The notes: generated by a model from the sequence alone, not told the origin. Counted from the first letter of the stretch, positions 16,946 through 25,603 are shown. The stretch is DNA of 64,000 nt from an uncultured Leifsonia sp. (GCF_945957465.1 NZ_CAMFLC010000008.1:61078-125077), one strand, 5' to 3'. Translations and numbers: made by a program.

Positions 16946-17042
16946 ATGGCCTCCCTGCGCTGGCATGACCCAGATCAGGTTCGACGGTCGAAGCTTGGAG
17001 AAGCTTCCTCTCAGCCCGGCTCACCGGACTCCCGTGTTCAGG
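16946..17042 (-). ncRNA. TPP riboswitch (THI element)
   Basis: On the minus strand the segment contains the conserved CTGAGAGG (17014-17007), then AACCTGATC and TGCCAGCGCAGGGA (16965-16952), in the order and spacing of the thiamine-pyrophosphate aptamer. A short variable stem (AAGCTTCTCCAAGCTT) fills the P3 side arm. The aptamer ends about 45 nt before the ykoE start, so it probably blocks translation initiation or terminates transcription when thiamine pyrophosphate is plentiful. Confidence 0.96.
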
Positions 17043-17081
17043 AGTCAGTGTATCCCTGCGTCGGCCGGGCCGAGCGACACA

Positions 17082-17417
17082 TCACCTCTTCAGTGCTTTG
17101 ATGACACGCGCCCAGGCGTGCCCGGCAACCCACACGAACGGGATGGCCACGGCCAGCAGCGTGATGATGTTCGGACGGAACCGCACACCGGTCTCGTCAC
17201 TGACATACGCGCCGAACGGGACGGCGGCGCCTCCGCCTCCCGCACCTCCCGGCGCGTCGTCGTCGCCGGTGCCGCCGGCTTCGCCTGCCCCGAAACCGAA
17301 CTGGACGGCCGCGACGGGGACGATCGTCGTGCCGTCGACCACGATCGGCTCGCCGTAGACCGACTTGATTCCGGAGGAGCTCATGGTCTCCGCGAGCTTG
17401 AGGGAGAGGTTCGTCAT
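17082..17417 (-). CDS. GerW/YtfJ-family protein
   Basis: The 111-residue protein has the family core KSVYGEPIVVDGTTIVPVAAVQFGFGAG in its first half (quoted in part: VYGEPIVVDGTTIVPVA), then a Gly-rich loop and a C-terminal hydrophobic segment ending in basic residues. The family is named after a Bacillus spore-germination protein but is widespread in non-sporulating actinobacteria, where its role is unclear. No clear ribosome-binding site precedes the ATG at 17417. It is divergent from the EEP-family gene. Confidence 0.8.
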   Translation of the reverse strand: MTNLSLKLAETMSSSGIKSVYGEPIVVDGTTIVPVAAVQFGFGAGEAGGTGDDDAPGGAGGGGAAVPFGAYVSDETGVRFRPNIITLLAVAIPFVWVAGHAWARVIKALKR

Positions 17418-17521
17418 GCGTTCACCGTACCCGTCGACTCCCAGCGTGGCCAGGGCGGTTCGCACCCGGCGCTCAGCGTACGCGGCGGGTTCTCCCCGGC
17501 GGCGCCGGAATAATCGGGCGG

Positions 17522-18436
17522 GTGCCCCGCTCCCGCCCTCGCCGCCCCCGTGGCCTGCTGACCGGGTTCGCGGCGCTGGGGGTCGGCGCCGTGCTGCTGT
17601 GGCACGGACTGCTCCCCGACGCAGCAGGGGCCGCCTCGATGCTCGAGAGCTTCCTGCCGTGGCTCGGCGTCGCCCTCGTCGCACTCGGGGTGGCGGCCCT
17701 CGTGCGGTTCTCCCTCTTCGCGGGTCTGGCCGTCGCGGCGGCCATGGCCGTCTGGTGGTCGGCGTTCGGAGTCGCGCTGCTGCCTTCGATGAGCGCGGGA
17801 ACGCCGCGCTTCACCGTCGTGAGCGAGAACCTGCGAGCGCAGAACGCCGCAGCAGGCGACATCGCCCGCTCCCTCGCGTCGCGCTCCCCCGACGTCATCG
17901 CCCTGCAAGAACTCGACGCCGACAACCTGCACGCCGTCGAGACGGTGCTGGACGCTCCGTATCCTCATCACTACGTGGTCGGCACCGTCGGGATCTGGAG
18001 CACGCACGAACTCACCGGCGGCAGCCCCCTCGGTCTCGCCCCCGGATGGAGCCGGGGCCTCAGCGTCGACGTCGGCACCCCGGGAGCTCCGACCCGGGTG
18101 TACGTCGTCCACTTGGCCTCTGCGCGGCCGCTGGCGACCGGCCTGCGCGACAGCATGCTCGAGACTCTGACCCGTTCGGTCGCGCGGGACACGGCGGAAC
18201 GGCTGCTGGTCGTGGGCGACCTCAACACGGCCAGCACCGATCGGGCGCTCGCGCCGCTGCAGAGCGAACTGACCGAAGCCGCTTCCAGCTCGGTCGGCCT
18301 CGGCTTCACCTGGCCGTCCGCCCTCCCGCTGGCGCGGCTCGATCACGCCTTCGTGCGCGGACTCACGACCGTCGGCAGCACGGTCCTCGACGGCAACGGG
18401 TCCGACCATCGCGCGATCGAGGTCGGGCTGCGCTGA
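17522..18436 (+). CDS. Membrane-anchored endonuclease/exonuclease/phosphatase-family protein
   Basis: The 304-residue protein has three hydrophobic helices in the first 90 residues, then a soluble EEP domain with VVSENLRAQN, ALQELDADN (metal-binding Glu), VVGDLNTAS and the C-terminal SDHRAIEV containing the catalytic Asp-His. The domain probably faces the outside, as in related actinobacterial proteins. It could act on phosphodiesters in lipids or nucleic acids; substrate unknown. It converges on dinB with only 21 nt between the stop codons. Confidence 0.85.
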   Translation: MPRSRPRRPRGLLTGFAALGVGAVLLWHGLLPDAAGAASMLESFLPWLGVALVALGVAALVRFSLFAGLAVAAAMAVWWSAFGVALLPSMSAGTPRFTVVSENLRAQNAAAGDIARSLASRSPDVIALQELDADNLHAVETVLDAPYPHHYVVGTVGIWSTHELTGGSPLGLAPGWSRGLSVDVGTPGAPTRVYVVHLASARPLATGLRDSMLETLTRSVARDTAERLLVVGDLNTASTDRALAPLQSELTEAASSSVGLGFTWPSALPLARLDHAFVRGLTTVGSTVLDGNGSDHRAIEVGLR

Positions 18437-18457
18437 CCTTCCGGGCCGGGCGACGGC

Positions 18458-19732
18458 TCAGTCGCTCAGCCAGCGCGGATTGCGGCCGTCGCGCTCGGCC
18501 TGATCGGCATCGCGCGATCGGCGCACCAGCGATGCCGGGCCGATGGAGCCGCGTCCGAACCGCGCACTGACGGCGTCGAGCGTGCGCTCCGCCTCGCGCC
18601 ACTCCTCGTCCGGGTCCCACAGCGCCGGCGCATCGTCGCCGGCGTCCGCCAGCTGCTCCGCGCGAACGCCGATCAGGCGGATCGGCGTGGCGCGCAGGTC
18701 GATCCCGACACTCTCGAAGACGTCCCACGCCTCCTCGAAGAGCCGCCGACCGACATTGGTGGGCTCGGCGAGCGTGCGCGATCGGGAGATGGTGCGGAAG
18801 TCGGAGTAGCGGATCTTCAGGGCGATCGTCCGCCCCACCATGCCGTGTTCGCGCAGCCTCTCCCCCACCCGGCCCGACAGCCGCAGCAGTTCCCTGCGCA
18901 GCGTGTCCAGGTCGTCGACATCCACAGCGAAGGTGTTCTCGTGCCCGATGCTCTTCTCCCGGGAGGACGTGACGATCGTCCGGGGGTCGTGTCCGTGCGC
19001 CAGGTCGTGCAGCCGTCGCGCTGTCGCGTCGCCGACCGCGCGCTGCAGCACGGGGAACGGCGCATCCGCCAGGTCCGCGACCGTCCGCAGCCCCATCCGC
19101 TCGAGCGAGGCCTGTGTGCTGGCCCCGACGCCCCAGAGCGCGCCGACCGGCAACGGCCTGAGATACGCGACGGTCTCGGCCGGCGGGATGACCAGCATCC
19201 CGTCGGGCTTCGCGTGGCCGGATGCCAGCTTGGCCATGAACTTCGTGCCGGCGACGCCCACCGAGCAGGTCAAGCCGGTCTCGTCGCGCACCCGCGCCCG
19301 GATCAGCTCGGCGATGCGTCGCGGCGAGCCCAGCAGGCGACGCGCCCCGGCGACGTCGAGGAAGGCCTCATCGATGCTGAGCGGCTCGACGAGCGGGGTG
19401 ACCTCGTGGAAGATCTGCATCACCCGGGCGGAGTACTCGGTGTACTTCTCGTAGTGCGGCGGCAGGATGATCGCGGTGGGGCAGAGGCGGAGCGCCTGCG
19501 ACACCGGCATCGCGCTGCGCACACCGTACCTGCGGGCCTCGTAGGTCGCGCTCGTGACCACTCCGCGGCCGCCCGCGTGCCCGACGATGGCCGGCTTGCC
19601 GCGCGCGTCCGGCCGGTCGAGGAGTTCGACCGACGCGAAGAAGGCGTCCATGTCGACGTGCAGGATCGTGGCGTCGGAGTCGTCGACGGCGGCGGTCGTC
19701 ACGCGCCGGTCGCTGCCATCCGTCTTGCCCAC
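18458..19732 (-). CDS. dinB: DNA polymerase IV (Y-family translesion polymerase)
   Basis: The 424-residue protein shows the Y-family active site: D27 in HVDMDAFFASVE and D121/E122 in LSIDEAFLD. Palm, finger and thumb regions follow (CSVGVAGTKFMAKLAS, helix-hairpin-helix GALWGVGASTQASLERMG), then the little-finger domain ending at about residue 360 and a basic tail. It performs low-fidelity bypass of damaged template. GGGAGG lies 8 nt before the GTG at 19732. No beta-clamp motif can be assigned with certainty. Confidence 0.95.
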   Translation of the reverse strand: MGKTDGSDRRVTTAAVDDSDATILHVDMDAFFASVELLDRPDARGKPAIVGHAGGRGVVTSATYEARRYGVRSAMPVSQALRLCPTAIILPPHYEKYTEYSARVMQIFHEVTPLVEPLSIDEAFLDVAGARRLLGSPRRIAELIRARVRDETGLTCSVGVAGTKFMAKLASGHAKPDGMLVIPPAETVAYLRPLPVGALWGVGASTQASLERMGLRTVADLADAPFPVLQRAVGDATARRLHDLAHGHDPRTIVTSSREKSIGHENTFAVDVDDLDTLRRELLRLSGRVGERLREHGMVGRTIALKIRYSDFRTISRSRTLAEPTNVGRRLFEEAWDVFESVGIDLRATPIRLIGVRAEQLADAGDDAPALWDPDEEWREAERTLDAVSARFGRGSIGPASLVRRSRDADQAERDGRNPRWLSD

Positions 19733-19812
19733 TCGTCAATCCTCCCACCCGGCGCCGACCACGGCGCCGCGAAGGGGCGTCGAGGTGCAACCGAGGGACC
19801 GCCGAAGGGCGT

Positions 19813-19849
19813 CTTAACGCCCCTAAAGCGGTGTTTTAGGGGCGTTAAG
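19813..19849. repeat. AT-containing 15-bp-stem palindrome (terminator or dispersed repeat)
   Basis: CTTAACGCCCCTAAA, a 7-nt loop and its exact complement form a 37-nt hairpin between two minus-strand genes. On the minus strand the stem is flanked by further imperfect pairing (CCGAGGGG-type bases on both sides), so the full structure spans roughly 19790-19862. It could end transcription of the upstream gene at 19895. Its TTAA- and TTTA-containing stem is out of character with the surrounding GC content. Confidence 0.8.
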
Positions 19850-19894
19850 GCGCCCCTCGGTGGAACGAGGTTCGGGGTGGGGCGGAGGTGGGAG

Positions 19895-20521
19895 TCAGAC
19901 GAGGGCGGCCACGAGGGGGCGGAACCAGGCGCGGAAGGCCGCTGAGTCGTCGCGGAGGGAGGCGCTGATGGCCACGGTGTGCGGACCGACGATCCAGGCG
20001 CCGCTCTCGGCGAGCGGCAAGACGTCGATGTCCAGCCGGAAGTATCCGGCCTGGCGGCGCAGGTCGTGCTCCCGCTCGTGGACGACGTCCACGATGTCCG
20101 CCGCGCGCCGCGCGTGCGCCTCCATGCTCGCGCGCGTGTACTCCGCATGACGATCGCGCGCCCAGCGCGCCGCCTCGTCGTGGTGGGCCAGCACGAAGTC
20201 CTGCAGCTCCAGCGCCCGGTCGAGCGCGGCGAAATGCGGAGGCTGCAGCAGGGGCGTCATCGGCCGGTGCTCACGATCGGCCGCCGCCTCGAAGAGCGCG
20301 TCCCACTGCGCCGACAGTGCCCCGCGCGCCGCCGGCTTCGCCTCGGCACGCCCGCCGCCGGCGTCGCCGTGCAGCACCGGCACGACAGCGGGGGTCACCC
20401 GAGGGAGGGCGTGCGCGACGACGCTGTCCAGTCCGGCGAGGTCGCGGAGGGCGAGCGCGATCAGCAGGTCCCAGGGGCAGTCCTCTGTGACCTGCCATCG
20501 AAGGGTGCCCTCGACGAACAT
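19895..20521 (-). CDS. Hypothetical protein
   Basis: A 208-residue soluble protein without signal peptide, membrane segment or cysteine cluster. It starts MFVEGTLRWQVTEDCPWDLL and its C-terminal third has a beta pattern (FRLDIDVLPLAESGAWIVG). A helical middle section rich in Ala, Arg and His carries AADIVDVVHEREHDLRRQ. Codon use is typical of the genome. I do not recognise the family. Confidence 0.75.
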   Translation of the reverse strand: MFVEGTLRWQVTEDCPWDLLIALALRDLAGLDSVVAHALPRVTPAVVPVLHGDAGGGRAEAKPAARGALSAQWDALFEAAADREHRPMTPLLQPPHFAALDRALELQDFVLAHHDEAARWARDRHAEYTRASMEAHARRAADIVDVVHEREHDLRRQAGYFRLDIDVLPLAESGAWIVGPHTVAISASLRDDSAAFRAWFRPLVAALV

Positions 20522-20573
20522 GCCGACATTGTAGGAGCCACCGGTGACACCGAGCAGTGGGGATTTCTCGGCG

Positions 20574-21110
20574 TCAGCCGCGGCGATCCAGTTCAGCGAT
20601 CAGTCGCTGCACGGTCCGCTGGTTCCGCGCGGTCGCGACCTGTCCGACGCGGCGCCAGAACGCCATCGGAACGGTCGATTTCGAGATCCCGAGCGGACTC
20701 CACTGATAGACGGCGCGGTCGCCGAGCCGCACGCGCTCCGGTGCGAGTTCTTCGTCGGTCGGCGCAACGAGCTCCGGCGGCAGTTCGTGATCGAGGAACA
20801 CGACGACCAGTCGCGAGTCGTCGTCCGAGACGTCCAGCAGAGGGTTGGCGGCGGCGCGGCGGCGGAAGTCCTCCTCGGGGAGAAGCACGATGTCCGCCTC
20901 GACGCCCGACGACCGGGAGAGCGCGGCGGTGATGGCCGCCGCATCACCCGCCGTCGGCGCGGCGGAGCACCGGAACACCACATTGCCGCTCTGCAGCAGA
21001 GTCACGACGTCGTCGAACCCCGCCGCTTCGAACGCCGCGGCAAGGTCGGCCTTGGCGACACGCGCGTTGCCGCCGACGTTGATGCCGCGCACCAGTCCGA
21101 CTCCGAGCAT
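20574..21110 (-). CDS. DUF1697 family protein
   Basis: The 178-residue protein matches DUF1697: LVRGINVGGNARVAKADL near the start, LLQSGNVVF at about residue 39, and STVPMAFWRRVGQVATARN near the C-terminus. The family is cytoplasmic and widespread in actinobacteria and proteobacteria; its function is unknown. It is followed on the same strand by the polymerase-side genes without a clear operon signal, 4 nt after the next upstream gene's stop. Confidence 0.88.
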   Translation of the reverse strand: MLGVGLVRGINVGGNARVAKADLAAAFEAAGFDDVVTLLQSGNVVFRCSAAPTAGDAAAITAALSRSSGVEADIVLLPEEDFRRRAAANPLLDVSDDDSRLVVVFLDHELPPELVAPTDEELAPERVRLGDRAVYQWSPLGISKSTVPMAFWRRVGQVATARNQRTVQRLIAELDRRG

Positions 21111-21114
21111 CGGG

Positions 21115-21429
21115 TCAGCCCTCCGCCACCGGGTCGGCGGCGACGAGCAGCGTAGACGGGATAACGGCCGTCTCGAACGGGCCGCTCCCGTCGCGTCGTC
21201 GCTGCGGCTCGCTGAACGCCACGACCCAGGTGGTGTAACCGTCGGTCGGGAGCGAGACCTGCCGCAGGCCGCGGTCGCCGGGCGCGATGATCACACCGGT
21301 CGGCTCATCCGGAAAATCGGTGCCGGCGGCGGGTTCGTGCTCGACGACGTACACCTGGACGCCGACACCGAGCCCCGGGACGGCGGCGCGGGGATCGCGG
21401 GGCGGGCGGGGACGGTCACGCTTCCACAT
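21115..21429 (-). CDS. Small hypothetical protein
   Basis: A 104-residue soluble protein with a Pro/Arg-rich start and a beta-rich body (VQVYVVEHEPAAGTDF; GYTTWVVAFSEPQRRRDG). Its stop lies 4 nt before the DUF1697 start, so the two are probably cotranscribed. No ribosome-binding site is obvious before the ATG at 21429. Family not recognised. Confidence 0.65.
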   Translation of the reverse strand: MWKRDRPRPPRDPRAAVPGLGVGVQVYVVEHEPAAGTDFPDEPTGVIIAPGDRGLRQVSLPTDGYTTWVVAFSEPQRRRDGSGPFETAVIPSTLLVAADPVAEG

Positions 21430-21475
21430 GACTCAAGCATCGCATCACGATCGCGGGTCGGCGTCGGAACCGGCT

Positions 21476-22237
21476 TCACTGCGACGTCGACGGCTCCGCC
21501 CTCCCACGTTCCGGATCGAGCAGGTGGCGCAGCGTCGCACGCTCGACGACGGTCCACGCCGTCGACGTCAGGATGTACACGGCCGCGGCCAGCGGGACGA
21601 ACGCGGCGAACACCACCGTGACGTACGGGAGGAACGACAGCGCGCGCACGGCGCCTGTCGGTGCTGCACCGCCGCCTGGCTGCGGAAGGGCGAGGACGCG
21701 GCGCGACACGGTCGTCACCGCGGCGATCAGGATCAGCACGACGGCGTACACCCAGAAGCCCGGCCAGACCGAGGCGGAGCCCGCAAGGCCCACGAAGCTC
21801 GTGCCGAGCGGAGCGCCGAAGACGTGCTCGCCGAGGAGGGTGTTGGCGTGCCCGGCGATCGTGGCGTGCGTGAACACCGCGTACACCAGCGAGATCACCG
21901 GCAGCTGCGCCAGCAGCGGCAGTATTCCGGCGAACGGTGAGGTGCGCTCCGCCTGGTAGAGCTCCATGGTCTTGCGGGCGAGCAGCTCGCGGTTCGCGCG
22001 GTGCGTGCGCTGCAGCTCGGCGAGGGCCGGTGCGAGCCGCCGGCGCGTGTACTCCGCGCGCACCTGGCTGATTCCCACCGGGATGAGGATGAGCCGCACG
22101 AGCACCGTCAGCACGACGATGGCGACGAGCGTCGCTGCCGTGCCCGCGACGGGCTCGACGGCGGTCGAGAGAGCGGTGACGAAGCCGTAGGCTGCGTCGA
22201 GGACGGCCGCGATCGGCGGCCACGAGAAGAAGTCCAT
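21476..22237 (-). CDS. YidC/Oxa1-family membrane protein insertase homologue
   Basis: The 253-residue protein has the YidC core: a first helix (TLVAIVVLTVLVRLILIPVG) followed by the cytoplasmic helical hairpin (QVRAEYTRRRLAPALAELQ ... LLARKTMELYQAERTSPFAG), then three or four more helices including LLAQLPVISLVYAVFTHA. The conserved hydrophilic-groove Arg (VLVRLILIP) is present. It lies outside the usual rnpA-yidC-jag locus and is shorter than primary actinobacterial YidC, so it is likely a second copy. The ATG at 22237 removes 67 atypical upstream residues. Confidence 0.85.
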   Translation of the reverse strand: MDFFSWPPIAAVLDAAYGFVTALSTAVEPVAGTAATLVAIVVLTVLVRLILIPVGISQVRAEYTRRRLAPALAELQRTHRANRELLARKTMELYQAERTSPFAGILPLLAQLPVISLVYAVFTHATIAGHANTLLGEHVFGAPLGTSFVGLAGSASVWPGFWVYAVVLILIAAVTTVSRRVLALPQPGGGAAPTGAVRALSFLPYVTVVFAAFVPLAAAVYILTSTAWTVVERATLRHLLDPERGRAEPSTSQ

Positions 22238-22323
22238 CTGGGGTATCCCTGCTGTCGGAACGGACGAAGACGTCGTCTGGTCGCGAGGAGTCCGAAGGGA
22301 CCGACCGAGGTGTGAGGGCCTCG

Positions 22324-22611
22324 TTACGCGACCGGCAGCAGGTTGCCGGGAGCTCGTGGCCGCGGGCGGCCATCGGCATCCGGATCGGCCTGGCTCTCGA
22401 TCAGCCAGCCGATGGTGGGCTGGAGCGGAGTGGACCACACGGGGCGCACGCGGAGGGATGCCGCGAGGGCCGCGACCGAGCGCACGGCGGCCGCCGCGAC
22501 GACCGCGACGATGCCGATCGCGCCGGCGAGACCGGCGAGGGCGACCAGGCCCGACACGCTCGACGGCCCGAGTGCCGTCAGTCGCGCGACGAGTTCCAGG
22601 AGCAGCGCCAT
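22324..22611 (-). CDS. Small membrane protein of the DUF6412 type
   Basis: The 95-residue protein has one or two hydrophobic helices at about residues 15-55 (LVALAGLAGAIGIVAVVAAA) and a conserved-looking tail VRPVWSTPLQPTIGWLIES with short basic/proline-rich end. It precedes the YidC homologue on the same strand by 86 nt; small proteins of this kind are often next to stand-alone YidC copies in actinobacteria. Function unknown. Confidence 0.7.
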   Translation of the reverse strand: MALLLELVARLTALGPSSVSGLVALAGLAGAIGIVAVVAAAAVRSVAALAASLRVRPVWSTPLQPTIGWLIESQADPDADGRPRPRAPGNLLPVA

Positions 22612-22697
22612 GCTGCTGACGCTAGCGCATCGCGCATCGCGTGCACACGGACGTTCGCCCTGAGCGGACCGGCCGGCAACAGGAGCAAGATGGAGTC

Positions 22698-23363
22698 ATG
22701 TCTCGTGTCGCGATCGTCGGAGCCCATGGAAAAGTCGCCCAGCAACTCATGCGGGTGCTGTACGACGACGGAGACGACTTCGTCGGCCTCGTCCGTGCGG
22801 AGGAGCACGCCGAAGACGTCTACCGCCTCGGCGGGGAAGGCGTGGTGCTCGATATCGAACAGGCCGACCCGGACGCGATCGCCGCGGCGATCGCCGGCTG
22901 CGACGCCGTCGTGTTCACGGCCGGAGCGGGTGCGGGATCCGGTGTCGAGCGCAAACGGACCGTGGACTACGCCGGCTCCGTGAAATCGGCCCAGGCAGCG
23001 GCACGCGCCGGGATCCGCCGCTTCGTCCAGGTGAGCGCGTGGGGCGTGGACTCCCCCGTCGAGGCCGATGCCGACCCGCAGTGGCGGGCCTACGTCGAGG
23101 CGAAGCGCGACGCGGACGCGGAGCTCCGCTCGTCCGGCCTCGACTGGACCATCCTCCGGCCCGGACGGCTCACCTTCGACGAGGGCACGGGCGAAGTCCT
23201 GATCGCGGACAGCGTCCCGCGCGGCGACATCCCCCGCGAGGACGTGGCACGCCTGATCGCCGCCTGCCTCGCCGACCCCGGGACCATCGGTCGCACGTGG
23301 GAGGTCGTCTCGGGCGACACGCCGATCGACGAGGCCATCCGCGCCCTCACGCGGGCTTCCTGA
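22698..23363 (+). CDS. NAD(P)-binding atypical short-chain dehydrogenase (NmrA/SDR-a5-like)
   Basis: The 221-residue protein begins with a Rossmann motif AIVGAHGKVAQQL (GxxGxxG variant) and continues DAVVFTAGAGAGSG, RFVQVSAWGVDS and DWTILRPGRLT, the pattern of short atypical SDRs such as YtfG/HSCARG-type NAD(P)-sensing proteins. A canonical YxxxK catalytic pair is not clear (AYVEAKRDAD is the nearest). GGAG lies 3 nt before the ATG. It may act as a redox sensor or reductase in the cytoplasm. Confidence 0.8.
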   Translation: MSRVAIVGAHGKVAQQLMRVLYDDGDDFVGLVRAEEHAEDVYRLGGEGVVLDIEQADPDAIAAAIAGCDAVVFTAGAGAGSGVERKRTVDYAGSVKSAQAAARAGIRRFVQVSAWGVDSPVEADADPQWRAYVEAKRDADAELRSSGLDWTILRPGRLTFDEGTGEVLIADSVPRGDIPREDVARLIAACLADPGTIGRTWEVVSGDTPIDEAIRALTRAS

Positions 23364-23377
23364 CGACGCCCGCCCCG

Positions 23378-23383
23378 TAGGAT
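23378..23383 (+). promoter_or_regulatory. Probable -10 box for the acyl-CoA ligase gene
   Basis: TAGGAT is 8 nt before the GTG start at 23392 with no ribosome-binding site between, matching the leaderless pattern seen at other genes here. Confidence 0.4.
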
Positions 23384-23391
23384 CTGTCACC

Positions 23392-25089
23392 GTGAGCATT
23401 TACAGCGATCGCCCGTGGGTCGCCGGCTACGCGCCGGGCGTCCCCGCCGACATCGACCTGCCGGACGGGTCCCTCGCCCACCTCATCGACGCCTCCGTCG
23501 CGACCTACGGCACGCACGTCGCCCTGGAGTTCTTCGGGGCCACCACGACCTACGCCGAGCTCGGCGACCAGATCGCACGCGCCGCGGAGGGGCTCCGCAA
23601 GCGCGGGGTGCGCAAGGGCGACCGCGTCGCGCTGGTGCTCCCGAACTGCCCGCAGCACGTCGTGGCCTTCTACGCGGCGCTCCGGCTCGGAGCCGTCGTC
23701 GTGGAGCACAATCCGCTCTACACGCCGCGGGAGCTGCGCCACCAGTTCGAGGACCACGGCGCCACGGTCGCGATCGTCTGGGACAAGGTCGCCCGGACCG
23801 TCCAGGAGCTGCCTGCGGACCTCGGCGTGACCACGATCGTCTCGGTCGACATCACCCGCGGGATGCCGGCCGCCAAGCGCTTCGCCCTGCGCCTGCCCGT
23901 CCCGGCGGCCCGCAAGGCCCGCGAGCAGCTGACCGCCAAGGTCTCCGGCACCATCCCGTGGGAGTCCCTGGTGTCGTCGCGCCGGCTCAAGGCCTCCGTG
24001 CCGCGGCCCGAGCGCGACGACCTCGCGCTCATCCAGTACACGAGCGGGACGACGGGGCTGCCGAAGGGCGTCATGCTCTCGCACCTGAACCTCGCCGTGA
24101 ACGCCGCGCAGGCGAGGGCCTGGGTACCGACCATCGAGCGCGGGACCTCCGTCGTCTATGCCGTACTGCCGTTGTTCCACGCGTACGGGCTCACCCTCTG
24201 CCTGACGTTCGCGATGAGCATGGGATCCCGGCTCGTGCTCTTCCCGAAGTTCGACCCCGACCTCGTGCTCGACGTCGTCAAGAAGCACCCGGCGACGTTC
24301 CTGCCGGCCGTACCGCCGATCTACGAGCGCCTCGTGCAGGCTGCGGAGAAGCGCAGGGTGTCGCTGTCGGGCATCGACATCGCCATCTCGGGGGCGATGA
24401 GCCTCCCCCAGGCGATCGTCGAGCTGTGGGAGTCGAAGACCGGCGGCTACCTCGCGGAGGGGTATGGCCTGTCGGAGTGCTCGCCGGTGCTCATGGCCAA
24501 CCCGGTCGGCGCGACGCGGAAGGCCGGAACCGTCGGCCTCCCGTTGCCGGGCACCGAGCTGCGCGTCGTCGATCCCGACGATCCGGACAGCGACCGGCCG
24601 TTCGGCGAGGAAGGCGAACTGGTCGCGCGCGGCCCGCAGGTGTTCTCGGGCTACTGGCGCAAGACCGACGAGACGGCCAAGGTCCTCACGAAGGACGGCT
24701 GGTTCCGCACCGGCGACATCGTCACGATGGATGCCGACGGGTTCGTGCGCATCGTCGACCGCATCAAGGAGCTCATCGTCACCGGAGGCTTCAACGTCTC
24801 ACCGACGGAGGTCGAGGACGCCCTGCGCGGGTTCGAGGGCGTCGACGACGTCGCCGTGGTCGGACTCCCGCACCGTCGCGGCGGCGAGGACGTGGTCGCC
24901 GCCGTCGTCATGCAGCCCGGAGCGTCGTTCGACGAGGAGGCGATCCGCGCGTTCGGCCGCGACTGCCTGGCGGCCTACAAAGTCCCGAAGCACGTGGTGC
25001 AGGTCGAGGAGCTCCCGCGCAGCATCGTCGGCAAGGTGATCCGGCGCACGGTGCGCGATCGGCTGCTGGCGGCGCGGCAGGGGGGCTGA
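23392..25089 (+). CDS. Long-chain fatty-acid-CoA ligase / AMP-dependent synthetase
   Basis: The 565-residue protein is an ANL-superfamily enzyme that activates a carboxylate with ATP and transfers it to CoA. Motifs: the P-loop YTSGTTGLPKG (216-226), AEGYGLSECSPV, TGDIVTMDADGFVRIVDR with the hinge region, and C-terminal GKVIRRTVRD with the catalytic Lys. The length and the long-chain-type gate region fit FadD-like enzymes. No membrane segment. A thioesterase converges on it from the right, consistent with acyl-CoA metabolism. Confidence 0.9.
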   Translation: MSIYSDRPWVAGYAPGVPADIDLPDGSLAHLIDASVATYGTHVALEFFGATTTYAELGDQIARAAEGLRKRGVRKGDRVALVLPNCPQHVVAFYAALRLGAVVVEHNPLYTPRELRHQFEDHGATVAIVWDKVARTVQELPADLGVTTIVSVDITRGMPAAKRFALRLPVPAARKAREQLTAKVSGTIPWESLVSSRRLKASVPRPERDDLALIQYTSGTTGLPKGVMLSHLNLAVNAAQARAWVPTIERGTSVVYAVLPLFHAYGLTLCLTFAMSMGSRLVLFPKFDPDLVLDVVKKHPATFLPAVPPIYERLVQAAEKRRVSLSGIDIAISGAMSLPQAIVELWESKTGGYLAEGYGLSECSPVLMANPVGATRKAGTVGLPLPGTELRVVDPDDPDSDRPFGEEGELVARGPQVFSGYWRKTDETAKVLTKDGWFRTGDIVTMDADGFVRIVDRIKELIVTGGFNVSPTEVEDALRGFEGVDDVAVVGLPHRRGGEDVVAAVVMQPGASFDEEAIRAFGRDCLAAYKVPKHVVQVEELPRSIVGKVIRRTVRDRLLAARQGG

Positions 25090-25111
25090 CGCCGCGCCGG
25101 TGAGCGACCGG

Positions 25112-25603
25112 TCACCCGATCGGGAACACCAGCAGCGAGCCGGTCGCCGTCGCAACGGTCTTGCCCGCACCGTCGGTGACGACGCCGTCGGCGAACGCGA
25201 CACGATTGCCGGGCTTCGTGACCGTCGCACTGCAGGTCAGCGGGCCGCTGGTCGCGAAGACCGGCCGCAGATAGTTGACCTTGATCTCGATGGACGTGTA
25301 TCCCTGTCCCGCCGCCAGCGTCGTCTGCACCGCACAGCCGAGTGCCGAGTCGAGCAGGGTGCAGACCAGTCCGCCGTGCACCGTGCCGATCGGGTTGTAG
25401 TGCGACTCGTCCGGCTCGCAGACGAAGACCGCCCGGCCCGGTTCCGCCTCGGTCAGGGTCATCCGCATCAGGCTCGTGATCGGCGGCGGCGGGAGTTCGC
25501 CCGCGATCATCCGGTGCAAATACTCCAGGCCGCTCATCGTCGGCATGACGGCGACGCCCGGCGCCGGATCCTCCCAGTGGACGGTTCGGCTGCGCTCGCT
25601 CAC
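25112..25603 (-). CDS. Hotdog-fold acyl-CoA thioesterase (PaaI-like)
   Basis: The 163-residue protein has the hotdog thioesterase signature ESHYNPIGTVHGGLVCTLLD (HGG with catalytic region at about 75-88) followed by strands YTSIEIKVNYLRPV and a final LLVFPIG. It probably hydrolyses small aryl- or acyl-CoA thioesters in the cytoplasm. The GTG at 25603 overlaps the permease stop as GTGA, so translation is coupled. It is adjacent to the acyl-CoA ligase. Confidence 0.88.
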   Translation of the reverse strand: MSERSRTVHWEDPAPGVAVMPTMSGLEYLHRMIAGELPPPPITSLMRMTLTEAEPGRAVFVCEPDESHYNPIGTVHGGLVCTLLDSALGCAVQTTLAAGQGYTSIEIKVNYLRPVFATSGPLTCSATVTKPGNRVAFADGVVTDGAGKTVATATGSLLVFPIG

